A DNA stretch of 64,000 nucleotides from Promicromonospora thailandica. GTDB taxonomy: Bacteria > Actinomycetota > Actinomycetes > Actinomycetales > Cellulomonadaceae. Positions 1 through 7,502 of the stretch are shown piece by piece (the stretch's first letter is position 1; the number at the start of each line of letters is the position of its first letter). The stretch spans positions 248,001 to 312,000 of the forward strand of contig NZ_JAMTCS010000007.1 in NCBI RefSeq assembly GCF_024171955.1. Reading direction: 5' to 3'. Under the pieces are notes generated by a model. The model searched no databases, was not told the origin of the DNA, and was given only the letters and a program-made list of their open reading frames with translations. Made by a program: the position numbers and the translations under genes.

Positions 1-824
1 GCCGCGTCGAGCACCGGCGCCGCCTTCTCCTTGGCCGCGTCGAGCACCGGCGCGGCCTTCTCCAGCACCGGACCGGCCTTCTCCTTGGCGGCCTCGAACG
101 CCGGGGTGGCGGCCGAGTACGCCCGCGCGCCCAGGTCCTTCGCCGTCTGAGCGGCCTTGGCGCCGGCCTCCCGGCCCTTGGTGACGGCGGAACCCGCCGC
201 CGCGCCGACGCCGGACGAGCGGCGGGCGCCGTCCGAGTAGTCGGCTCCCGCACCCTGCTCCCAGGGCTCGGCCCAGGGGTCGGTCTGCGGCTGCGCACGC
301 TTCCAGAACACGTAGCCCGCGACGGCGGCGCCGCCCGCGACCAGCGCGACGACCCAACCCTTGCGCGAACCCTTCCGGTCCGCCTTCTCCGCCGCCTCGG
401 CGGCGGCAGCGGCGGCCAGTGCGGTCCTGCTCTGTGCCGTCGCGGCGTTGGCCGCGGCGGAGTTGAACGCGGAGACCATCTTGGGCAGCAGGTCGTCCAC
501 GAGCTTGTCGTGTGCCGTGTCGATCAGCGGTGCGGCCTTGGTCGCTGCCTTCTCGACCTGGGGCGCCGCCGCCTGGAGACTGTCCTGCCATGCCCTCTCG
601 GCGCGTGGTGTGAGCCAGGCGATGAAGTCGTTCACGCGAGGCTGTGCCCAGTCACGTGCGTGCACCGCCCGGCCCCTGGCCTGTGCGGCGAGCGTTCCGG
701 CCTGCGTAGCGGCCCTGGAGCTGACGTCGGAGAGCAGGGCCGAGGCCTCCGCGGCCTTCTCCTTGACCTTCTCGGTGTCGATCTTGGTCGTGTCCACGTA
801 GTCGGTCACCTTCTTACGGGTCAT
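1..824 (-). CDS. Ala/Lys-rich single-pass membrane protein (partial)
   Basis: The gene runs off the left edge, so the C-terminus is missing. I read the reverse strand from the ATG at 824, which has a GGGGGAA ribosome site a few bases upstream. The visible 274 residues are Ala/Lys/Glu-rich and probably helical, with one membrane segment at about residues 156-175 (GWVVALVAGGAAVAGYVFWK) next to basic residues. After it comes a spacer and then degenerate 11-residue repeats of the type APVLDAAKEKA, encoded at about 1-93. Such amphipathic Ala/Lys repeats resemble LEA or apolipoprotein-like helices. I cannot assign a function. It is transcribed away from the cyclophilin gene. Confidence 0.75.
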   Translation of the reverse strand, partial: MTRKKVTDYVDTTKIDTEKVKEKAAEASALLSDVSSRAATQAGTLAAQARGRAVHARDWAQPRVNDFIAWLTPRAERAWQDSLQAAAPQVEKAATKAAPLIDTAHDKLVDDLLPKMVSAFNSAAANAATAQSRTALAAAAAAEAAEKADRKGSRKGWVVALVAGGAAVAGYVFWKRAQPQTDPWAEPWEQGAGADYSDGARRSSGVGAAAGSAVTKGREAGAKAAQTAKDLGARAYSAATPAFEAAKEKAGPVLEKAAPVLDAAKEKAAPVLDA

Positions 825-947
825 GAAGCTTCCCCCGAACTGTTCAGATACTGCTCAAGGTGCCACTCTGCCACCGACCCGCCGTGCTTGCGAGGGCGGG
901 CGCCGTGGGTGCAGCACCAGCGGGCCGCTCCGTGGGAGGATTGATAC

Positions 948-1487
948 ATGTTCGCAATCCTGCACACCACCTCCGGTGACATCCGCATCGAGCTCTTCCC
1001 GAACCACGCGCCCAAGACTGTCGAGAACTTCGTCGGCCTCGCGACGGGTGAGAAGGCCTGGACGGACCCGCGGACGGGTGAGGAGCGCAAGGACCCGTTC
1101 TACGACGGCCTCATCTTCCACCGCGTCATCGACGACTTCATGATCCAGGGCGGCTGCCCGCTCGGGACGGGAACCGGCGGCCCCGGCTACACGTTCAACG
1201 ACGAGATCCACCCGGAGCTCCAGTTCACCGAGAAGTACCTCCTCGCGATGGCCAACGCCGGCAAGCGCCGCAACCCGGTGACGGGCGAGATCGAGGGCAC
1301 CAATGGCTCGCAGTTCTTCCTCACCACGGCGGAGACTCCGTGGCTGAACGGCAAGCACACCATCTTCGGCAAGGTGGCCGACGACGCGTCGCGCGAGGTC
1401 GTCGACACGATCGGCAAGACGCGCACGCGTCCTGGCGACCGCCCGGTCGAGGACATCACGATCACGTCGGTGACCATCGAGCCCTGA
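948..1487 (+). CDS. ppiA: Peptidyl-prolyl cis-trans isomerase, cyclophilin type
   Basis: A 179-residue single-domain cyclophilin that catalyses cis-trans isomerisation of proline peptide bonds during folding. The catalytic FHRVIDDFMIQGG stretch, the GTNGSQFFLT motif and the WLNGKHTIFGKV segment are all present, and there is no signal peptide, so it is cytoplasmic. The ATG follows GGGAGG with normal spacing. In Actinobacteria this gene commonly stands beside the rhomboid/crgA/pknB region, as it does here. Family assignment is secure; substrates are unknown. Confidence 0.95.
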   Translation: MFAILHTTSGDIRIELFPNHAPKTVENFVGLATGEKAWTDPRTGEERKDPFYDGLIFHRVIDDFMIQGGCPLGTGTGGPGYTFNDEIHPELQFTEKYLLAMANAGKRRNPVTGEIEGTNGSQFFLTTAETPWLNGKHTIFGKVADDASREVVDTIGKTRTRPGDRPVEDITITSVTIEP

Positions 1488-1537
1488 GCACGTCCCTGAT
1501 CACCAGGGCACCTGAGGACCGAGGGGACTGAGGACGT

Positions 1538-2431
1538 ATCGCGACGAACGACCCGGCCGCCGAGGAGCCGACCGAGGCCGCGGCTCCCGTCTGCCCACGC
1601 CACCCCGACCGCGTGGCCTACGTGCGCTGTCAGCGCTGCGGTCGCCCGGCCTGCCCCGAGTGCCAGCGCCCGGCCGCCGTCGGTGTGCAGTGCGTGGACT
1701 GCGTCCGCGAGGCGCGGCGCACCGCGCCCCGCGCACGGACCGTGTTCGGTGGCGAGGCACGCGAGACGACGGCGGGTGGGCGGCCTGTCGTCACGTTCAC
1801 CATCATCGGGATCTGTGTCGCCAGCTGGGTGCTGCAGCTCGCGACAGGTGGGCGCTGGACGGAGCTGCTGTGGTTCTGGCCGTGGGGCGGGGTCGTCGAG
1901 CCGTGGCGCTTCCTGACGGCCTCGTTCCTGCACTCGACGTCGCCGCTGCACATCCTGTTCAACATGTACGCCCTGTGGATAACCGGCCAGTTCCTCGAGC
2001 CGCTGCTCGGGCGGCTCCGGTTCACGGTGCTCTGCCTGCTCGCGGCCGTCGGTGGACAGGTCGCCGTGCTGCTGCTCGCCGGCGACCCGCTCACGTCCAC
2101 CGCCTGGATCACGCCTGTGGTCGGTGCGTCCGGCATGGTGTTCGGCCTGTTCGGGGCGATGCTGCCGGTGCTGCGCCGGCTCGGGCGGAGCCTGGGCCAG
2201 GTGCTGGTGCTGCTGGCGATCAACGGTGCGATCGGGTTCTTCGTACCGAGGATCTCGTGGGAGGCGCACCTGGGCGGACTGGTCACGGGGGCGCTCGTGG
2301 CCGCGGCGTACGCGTACGCCCCGCGGGAGCGCAGGGCGCTCGTCGCCTGGCTCGTCCCGGCCGTCGGCATCGTGGTCCTGGTGGGCCTGGCCGTCTGGCG
2401 CTACACGACCGCCGGGGTCCTGGGGATGTAG
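1538..2431 (+). CDS. Rhomboid family intramembrane serine protease
   Basis: An intramembrane serine protease with an N-terminal zinc-ribbon-like part (CQRCGRPACPECQRP, then CVDC) and six or more membrane segments. The catalytic signature GASGMVFGLFGAM holds the nucleophile Ser, and the partner His is in the later WEAHLGGL segment. The first canonical start is a GTG at 1613, but the frame stays open back to a stop at 1529. The upstream codons encode a plausible CPRHPD metal-ligand motif that homologues usually have. No ATG, GTG or TTG occurs there, so I place the start at ATC 1538 (GAGGGG lies 11 bases upstream). That start is a guess; 1613 is the conservative alternative. Confidence 0.85.
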   Translation: MATNDPAAEEPTEAAAPVCPRHPDRVAYVRCQRCGRPACPECQRPAAVGVQCVDCVREARRTAPRARTVFGGEARETTAGGRPVVTFTIIGICVASWVLQLATGGRWTELLWFWPWGGVVEPWRFLTASFLHSTSPLHILFNMYALWITGQFLEPLLGRLRFTVLCLLAAVGGQVAVLLLAGDPLTSTAWITPVVGASGMVFGLFGAMLPVLRRLGRSLGQVLVLLAINGAIGFFVPRISWEAHLGGLVTGALVAAAYAYAPRERRALVAWLVPAVGIVVLVGLAVWRYTTAGVLGM

Positions 2432-2452
2432 CGACATCCTCTTTTCCCCAGC

Positions 2453-2474
2453 TTTACCCACAGCTGTGGATAAA
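2453..2474. promoter_or_regulatory. Quasi-palindrome containing a perfect DnaA box
   Basis: TTTACCCACAG is followed directly by CTGTGGATAAA, an 11-bp inverted repeat with one mismatch. The reverse strand of 2465-2473 reads TTATCCACA, the DnaA-box consensus, and the other half differs from it by one base. CCCCA and TGGGG flank the core. It lies just after the rhomboid gene. A role as a DnaA-binding site is inferred. Confidence 0.4.
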
Positions 2475-2484
2475 TGGGGATACA

Positions 2485-2516
2485 GCTCCGCGGCCGCCTC
2501 GACGCGGCCGCGGAGC
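2485..2516. terminator. Bidirectional stem-loop between rhomboid and crgA
   Basis: A perfect 13-bp inverted repeat (GCTCCGCGGCCGC / GCGGCCGCGGAGC) with a 6-base loop sits between two convergent genes. There is no strong U-tract, which is usual in high-GC Actinobacteria. Confidence 0.65.
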
Positions 2517-2518
2517 CG

Positions 2519-2791
2519 CTACTTCCAGCGGGTCGTGAGGCCGAAGCCCACGATGATCAGGCCGAAGCCGACCGCCAGGTTCCACTGGCCGATCTGCGGG
2601 ATCGGCAGACCGAGGTCCGCGCTCGTGAGGTAGAACGTCACGATCCAGGCGAGGCCCAGGATCATGAGGCCGAGCATCACGGGGGCCAACCAGCGCGGGT
2701 TGACCGCCTCGCCGGGCAGCGCGACCTTGGCCTCGGACTTCTCCGCCCGGGGCGCGGCCTTCTTCTTGTTGCGGGACTTCGACTCGGGCAC
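2519..2791 (-). CDS. crgA: Cell division protein CrgA
   Basis: A 90-residue protein with a basic N-terminus (SRNKKKAAPRAEK) and two membrane segments (about residues 37-55 and 69-86) separated by a short loop, ending in TRWK. Length, topology and position between the rhomboid and DUF881 genes match CrgA, a small divisome membrane protein that helps recruit and stabilise septal peptidoglycan synthesis components in Actinobacteria. It starts at the ATG at 2791 and is divergent from the DUF881/sortase operon. Confidence 0.92.
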   Translation of the reverse strand: MPESKSRNKKKAAPRAEKSEAKVALPGEAVNPRWLAPVMLGLMILGLAWIVTFYLTSADLGLPIPQIGQWNLAVGFGLIIVGFGLTTRWK

Positions 2792-2934
2792 GAGACGCGC
2801 TCCTGTCCTGGGTGATGGCCCCGCCGGGTGTGCCGGGCCGACGTCTGCTTTCTCGTGGACTAGCGTAGTGGTCCACAGGCCTTGTGCGTGACCGGACGTG
2901 TCCGCGGGTTTGACGATCGTTGCAGGAGGGGCGC

Positions 2935-3750
2935 GTGACCGGAGCCGAACCGACGCCCGCGCCGTCGGTGCGCGGTGCGCGGCACTTCTTCCGCGCGTCC
3001 TTGACAGCGGGCTGGCGGTCGTGGGTCAGCGTGGGTGGCGTCGCCGTCCTGGCGGGCCTCATGTTCAGCGCGAGCGCGCGCCTGTCCGACGGCGGGGGTG
3101 CGAGCTCCCGCGATCCGCAGGACCTCGCCCAGCTGGTCGACGTCGAGACGGCGCGCGTCGCCGACCTGACGGAACGCACGAGCGAGCTCGACCGCGAGAT
3201 CGAGGTCCTGTCCGCGCACGCGGGCACGGCGGTGCCGACCCCGCCCGCCGAGCAGGCACGGCGCGAGGGCGTGCTCTCCGGATCCCGGCCGGTGAGCGGT
3301 CCCGGCCTCACCGTGACGCTCGACGACGCGCCGTCCACGGCCGTCGGCGCCGGCCCGGGCGGCGTCGAGCCGCAGCCCGACGACCTGGTGGTGCACCAGC
3401 AGGACCTCCAGCACGTGATCAACGCGCTGTGGAGCGGTGGCGCCGAGGCCATGACGCTCCAGGGCGAGCGGGTCACGTCGACGTCGGCGTTCCGGTGCTC
3501 CGGGAACATCCTCCTGCTCCATGGAAAGGTCTTTTCACCCCCCTACGAGGTGACGGCCGTCGGGGACCCGGCGAAGATGGAGGCGTCGCTCGACCGGTCC
3601 GAGGGTGTGCAGACGTACCTGGAGTACGTCGACTGGGTGCACCTGGGCTGGGACGTGCGACGCAGCGAGCACCTGGACCTTCCCGCGCACGACGGCGGCG
3701 GCGGTCTGCAGTACGCGACGGTTCCCGAGGGTACGGAGGTCTTTGGATGA
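2935..3750 (+). CDS. DUF881 family membrane-anchored protein
   Basis: A 271-residue protein with one N-terminal membrane segment (about residues 29-46), then a coiled-coil-like stretch (ETARVADLTERTSELDREIE), then an extracytoplasmic DUF881 domain with the typical LTVTLDDAP strand and the DDLVVHQQDLQHVINALW helix. I chose the GTG at 2935 because GGAGGGG precedes it. The TTG at 2920 would overlap that ribosome site. The stop overlaps the sortase start (ATGA), so the two are translationally coupled. DUF881 proteins recur next to crgA and sortase genes in Actinobacteria; their biochemical role is not established. Confidence 0.88.
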   Translation: MTGAEPTPAPSVRGARHFFRASLTAGWRSWVSVGGVAVLAGLMFSASARLSDGGGASSRDPQDLAQLVDVETARVADLTERTSELDREIEVLSAHAGTAVPTPPAEQARREGVLSGSRPVSGPGLTVTLDDAPSTAVGAGPGGVEPQPDDLVVHQQDLQHVINALWSGGAEAMTLQGERVTSTSAFRCSGNILLLHGKVFSPPYEVTAVGDPAKMEASLDRSEGVQTYLEYVDWVHLGWDVRRSEHLDLPAHDGGGGLQYATVPEGTEVFG

Positions 3751-4577
3751 CCCACGCGCAGGCCGGCCACAACGTGCCCCTGCCCCAGGAGGTGTTCCCC
3801 ATCGCCTACCAGCGGGGGCCGTCCGGGATGGGACCACGGAACGCCCGCAGGCCACAGGGTTCGTCGGCGCCCATGCGTCCCGTCGCGTGGCTGATCGGCG
3901 TGCTGGGCGAGCTGCTGGTGACGGCAGGCATCGTGCTCGGGCTCTTCGTGGTCTGGCAGCTGTGGTGGACCGACGTCGAGGGCGCGCGGGCACAGAACGC
4001 GATCATCGCCGAGATGGACTGGGAGAGCGCCCCCTCCGGTCCGGAGACCGTCACCGAGCACCGCGACGCGCCGCCGGTTCCGGAGGAACCCAGCGAGGGC
4101 ACCCTGTTCGCGCAGATGTACGTCCCCCGGTTCGGCGAGGACTACGTCAAGCCGGTCGCCGAGGGCACCGAGAAGGCCACGGTGCTCGACACCATCGGCA
4201 TCGGCCACTACGTCGGCACGGCGATGCCGGGCGACCTCGGCAACTTCGCCCTCGCCGCGCACCGCACCACGTACGGCAAGCCGTTCAACAAGATCGCCGA
4301 CCTCCAGACGGACGACGCCATCGTGGTCCGCACCGAGGACACCTGGTACGTCTACAAGGTGACCGAGTCCAAGATCGTCTACCCGCAGAACGTCGAGGTG
4401 ATCGCGCCGGTGCCCGGCGTGACCTCCGACCAGGAGATGCCCGAGCTGACCCAGCGGTTCATCACGCTGACCTCCTGCCACCCGATGTTCTCCGCGACCG
4501 AGCGGTACATCGTGCACGGCGAGCTCGACTACTGGGCGCCGGTGGGCGAGGGTATGCCGAAGGAGCTGGTGAGCTGA
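3747..4577 (+). CDS. srtE: Class E sortase
   Basis: A 276-residue cysteine transpeptidase that attaches secreted proteins to the cell wall. One membrane segment lies at about residues 50-71. The catalytic domain follows, with His172 (AAHRTTYGKPF), Cys244 in TLTSCHP and Arg253 in ERYIVHG, giving the complete His-Cys-Arg set. The N-terminus lacks a cleavable signal, so it is anchored with the active site outside. It overlaps DUF881 upstream and a 52-residue protein downstream, both through ATGA junctions. The TLTSCHP form and gene context fit class E. Confidence 0.93.
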   Translation: MTHAQAGHNVPLPQEVFPIAYQRGPSGMGPRNARRPQGSSAPMRPVAWLIGVLGELLVTAGIVLGLFVVWQLWWTDVEGARAQNAIIAEMDWESAPSGPETVTEHRDAPPVPEEPSEGTLFAQMYVPRFGEDYVKPVAEGTEKATVLDTIGIGHYVGTAMPGDLGNFALAAHRTTYGKPFNKIADLQTDDAIVVRTEDTWYVYKVTESKIVYPQNVEVIAPVPGVTSDQEMPELTQRFITLTSCHPMFSATERYIVHGELDYWAPVGEGMPKELVS

Positions 4578-4735
4578 TGTACGCGCTGCTGTGGCGGGCC
4601 ATCCCCGGCCCGGGCTGGTTCAAGCTCCTCGTCTGCCTCGTGCTCGTGTTCGGCCTCGTCGCCGTGTGCTTCACCACGTTCTTCCCGTGGCTCAGCGAGT
4701 ACATGCCGTTCAACGACACGACGGTCGGCGCGTAG
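4577..4735 (+). CDS. Small membrane protein in sortase operon
   Basis: A 52-residue protein beginning MYALLWRAIPGPGWFKLL. One hydrophobic segment (about residues 16-37) is followed by a short tail rich in aromatic and acidic residues (FFPWLSEYMPFNDTT). The ATG overlaps the sortase stop (ATGA), strong evidence that it is translated. A small protein of this kind often follows the sortase E gene in related genomes (from memory, not searched). Function unknown; a sortase or divisome accessory role would be inference only. Confidence 0.8.
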   Translation: MYALLWRAIPGPGWFKLLVCLVLVFGLVAVCFTTFFPWLSEYMPFNDTTVGA

Positions 4736-4744
4736 CATGCCTGC

Positions 4745-5407
4745 ATGACGCGCATCCTCGTCGTCGACAACTACGACTCGTTCGTGTGGACGATCGTCGG
4801 CTACCTCGACCAGATCGGCGCGCGGACCGTGGTGGTCCGCAACGACGCCGTACCCGAGCCGGACCCCGAGGGCCGCTTCTGGTACGACGACGGCGCCGGC
4901 ACCCGGATGCCCTACGACGGCGTCCTGGTGTCCCCCGGACCCGGCACGCCCGCCGAGGCCGGGGCCTCCGAGGACGTCATTCGTGCCTGCGCGCGGTCCC
5001 GCACGCCGATGCTCGGCGTCTGCCTGGGACACCAGGCGCTCGCCGAGGTGTACGGCGGTACGGTGACGCACGCGCCCGAGCTCATGCACGGCAAGACCAG
5101 CCTCGTGGAGCACCGGGGCGAGGGTGTGCTCGCCGGCCTGCCGGCGCCGTTCACCGCCACCCGCTACCACTCGCTGGCCGTCACGCCCGAGAGCGTGCCG
5201 GCCGAGCTGACGGTGACCTGCGCGACCGCCTCGGGCATCGTGATGGGCCTGCAGCACCGGGAGCTGCCGCTGCACGGCGTCCAGTTCCACCCCGAGTCGG
5301 TGCTCACCGAGGGCGGGCACCGGCTGCTGGCCAACTGGCTCGAGGTGTGCGGCCTGGACGGGGCCGTCGAGCGGGCGAAGGGAATGGCGCCGCTGGTCAC
5401 CTCGTGA
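4745..5407 (+). CDS. trpG: Class I glutamine amidotransferase (anthranilate/aminodeoxychorismate synthase component II)
   Basis: A 220-residue amidotransferase that releases ammonia from glutamine for a synthase partner. It starts ILVVDNYDSFVWTIVGYL and has the nucleophile Cys93 in GVCLGHQAL, the oxyanion motif VSPGPGTP, and the His/Glu pair in GVQFHPESVLTEGG. These suit TrpG/PabA, which work with TrpE or PabB to make anthranilate or 4-amino-4-deoxychorismate. No trpE or pabB is nearby, so the partner cannot be told; the protein may serve both. In mycobacteria a trpG-annotated gene occupies this same spot next to pknB. Confidence 0.9.
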   Translation: MTRILVVDNYDSFVWTIVGYLDQIGARTVVVRNDAVPEPDPEGRFWYDDGAGTRMPYDGVLVSPGPGTPAEAGASEDVIRACARSRTPMLGVCLGHQALAEVYGGTVTHAPELMHGKTSLVEHRGEGVLAGLPAPFTATRYHSLAVTPESVPAELTVTCATASGIVMGLQHRELPLHGVQFHPESVLTEGGHRLLANWLEVCGLDGAVERAKGMAPLVTS

Positions 5408-5433
5408 CCCGCGACGCCATCTCAGACGTACGC

Positions 5434-5463
5434 AGCGCGGGCCGGGCGATCCCGGCCCGCGCT
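5434..5463. terminator. Bidirectional terminator between trpG and pknB
   Basis: A perfect 13-bp stem (AGCGCGGGCCGGG / CCCGGCCCGCGCT) with a CGAT tetraloop sits between convergent genes, so it can end transcripts from both sides. Confidence 0.8.
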
Positions 5464-5471
5464 GTCGTGTG

Positions 5472-7502
5472 CTACGGGAAGACGCCCTCGCCGTCGCCCT
5501 CGCCCTCGCCCTCGCCGCCTTCGGGACCGGAGGACATCACGAGCGCGATCCGGGCGCCGACCTCGACGGTCGATCCGGGAGCCGGGTTGGAGTTGATGAC
5601 CGTGCCGGCCGGGAAGGAGGCGGACGGCTCCTCCGACGCCTGCTCACAGGTGACCTGGGCACCGGTGCACAGCACGTACGCCTCTTCCAGCGTCTTGCCG
5701 TACAGGTCGGACGGCACCGTGGTCTCCTGCTTCGCCGGTTCCTTCGCGATGAAGACCGTCACGGTGGTGCCCTGCGGCACGTCGCCCGCGCCGGGGTCGG
5801 TGCTGGCGATCGTGCCCGGCGGGACCTCGTCGGTCTCCACCTCGTCCCACTGGATCGTGCCCAGGCCGAGGTTCGCGAGCTGCGGCTCGGCGCCCTCGCG
5901 GGACTGTCCGACGACGTTCGGGAGCGTGGTGTTGCCGGTCGAGAGGTACAGGACGACGTCGGATCCCTCCTGCACCGTCTGACCGCTGCCCGGCTCCGTC
6001 TTGGTGACCATGCCCTTCGGGACGTCCGGGCTGTTCTCGGTCTGGTTCTCGCCGATCGCGAGGTTGAGCTCCTCCAGGGCCGCCCGCGCCTCGTCCTCGC
6101 TCTTGCCCTCCAGGTCCGGCAGCGTGACCTGGCCCGGAGCGCCCGCGACGAACACGGTGACGGTCGAGCTCGGCTCGACCTCCTCCCCGGCAGCCGGATC
6201 GGTCGTGCCGGTGGTCACGCCCTCGGTGAGGTCGGAGTCCTTGTCGATGGCCTGCTGGAACGTCAGCCCGGCGGCCTCGATCTGCGCCCGCGCCTCGTCG
6301 GCGCTGATGCCCTCCTGGATGGTGGGCACGGGCACGGTCTCCGGCGCCCTCTCCTGCCCGTTGACGATCATGGCGATGACGATGGCCGCGACCGCCGCGA
6401 GGGCGATCCCGAGCAGCCACCACATCAGTGCCCGGCTCTTCTTCTCGGGCGGGCGCTGGTCGGCGCGCGTGGGCTGGCCGGGGTAGCCGCCGCCCGGCGT
6501 GACCGGGCTCTGCTGCGCCGTCGCCGGGCCCCAGCCGGGCTGGGTCGGCGACATGACCTGCGTGGCGCCGTACGCGGGCTGACCCGCGACCTGCGTGGCG
6601 CCCATCATGGCGCCCGCGCCGACCATCGGCGCGCTGACCTGGCCGCCGCGCATCGCGGCCTCCAGGTCGCGCCGGAACTCGGCGGCCGTGCTGTACCGCT
6701 GGTCGCGGTCCTTGGTCAGGGCCTTGAGGGTGATGCGGTCCAGCACGTCGGGCACGTCGGTGGCGACCTCGGACGGCCGCTGCGGCTCCTGGCCCACGTG
6801 CTGGTACGCGACGGCCACCGGCGAGTCGCCCTGGAACGGCGGACGCCCGGTGAGCAGCTCGAACAGCATGCAGCCCGTCGAGTACAGGTCGGAGCGGGTG
6901 TCCACCTGCTCGCCGCGCGCCTGCTCCGGGGAGAGGTACTGGGCGGTGCCGATGACGGCGTGCGTCTGCGTCATCGTCGCGGCAGAGTCGGCCATGGCGC
7001 GGGCGATGCCGAAGTCCATCACCTTGACCGCGCCGGTGGGCGTGATCATCACGTTCGCGGGCTTGATGTCGCGGTGCACGATGCCGGCGTGGTGGGAGTA
7101 CTCCAGCGCGCTCAGCACGCCGACCGTGATCTCGACGGCCTCCTCGATCGGCACCGCGGCGCCGTCGGTCAGGATGTCGCGGACCGTGTGCCCCTCGACG
7201 TACTCCATGACGATGAACGGGACGTGCACGTCCTCGCCGGCGGCGTTCTGGTGCACGTCCTCGCCCGTGTCGTAGACGGCGACGACGGCGGGGTGGTTCA
7301 GGGCGGCGGCGGACTGCGCCTCGCGCCGGAAGCGGGTCAGGAAGGACGGGTCGCGGGCGAGGTCGGAACGCAGCACCTTGATCGCGACCGTGCGACCCAG
7401 GCGGGTGTCGTGGCCGATGTGCACCTCGGCCATACCGCCGCGGCCGACCAGCTCACCGACCTCGTAGCGGCCGGCGAGTACGCGGGGCGTGTTCTCCACC
7501 AC
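5472..7502 (-). CDS. pknB: Serine/threonine protein kinase PknB with PASTA domains
   Basis: A 676-residue membrane receptor kinase. The cytoplasmic kinase domain (about 12-275) has the glycine loop VGRGGMAEV, Lys42 in VAIKVL, the catalytic HRDIKPANV and the DFG magnesium motif. After a Gln/Gly/Pro-rich juxtamembrane linker there is one membrane segment (about 358-380), then four extracytoplasmic PASTA repeats (about 390-660) that in this family sense peptidoglycan fragments or lipid II. The tail is acidic (GEGEGEGDGEGVFP). The start is a GTG directly after the pknA stop, with AAAGGA upstream. It is the last gene of the fhaA-to-pknB operon, and its likely targets include FHA proteins and cell-wall enzymes. 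Confidence 0.96.
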   Translation of the reverse strand: MVENTPRVLAGRYEVGELVGRGGMAEVHIGHDTRLGRTVAIKVLRSDLARDPSFLTRFRREAQSAAALNHPAVVAVYDTGEDVHQNAAGEDVHVPFIVMEYVEGHTVRDILTDGAAVPIEEAVEITVGVLSALEYSHHAGIVHRDIKPANVMITPTGAVKVMDFGIARAMADSAATMTQTHAVIGTAQYLSPEQARGEQVDTRSDLYSTGCMLFELLTGRPPFQGDSPVAVAYQHVGQEPQRPSEVATDVPDVLDRITLKALTKDRDQRYSTAAEFRRDLEAAMRGGQVSAPMVGAGAMMGATQVAGQPAYGATQVMSPTQPGWGPATAQQSPVTPGGGYPGQPTRADQRPPEKKSRALMWWLLGIALAAVAAIVIAMIVNGQERAPETVPVPTIQEGISADEARAQIEAAGLTFQQAIDKDSDLTEGVTTGTTDPAAGEEVEPSSTVTVFVAGAPGQVTLPDLEGKSEDEARAALEELNLAIGENQTENSPDVPKGMVTKTEPGSGQTVQEGSDVVLYLSTGNTTLPNVVGQSREGAEPQLANLGLGTIQWDEVETDEVPPGTIASTDPGAGDVPQGTTVTVFIAKEPAKQETTVPSDLYGKTLEEAYVLCTGAQVTCEQASEEPSASFPAGTVINSNPAPGSTVEVGARIALVMSSGPEGGEGEGEGDGEGVFP

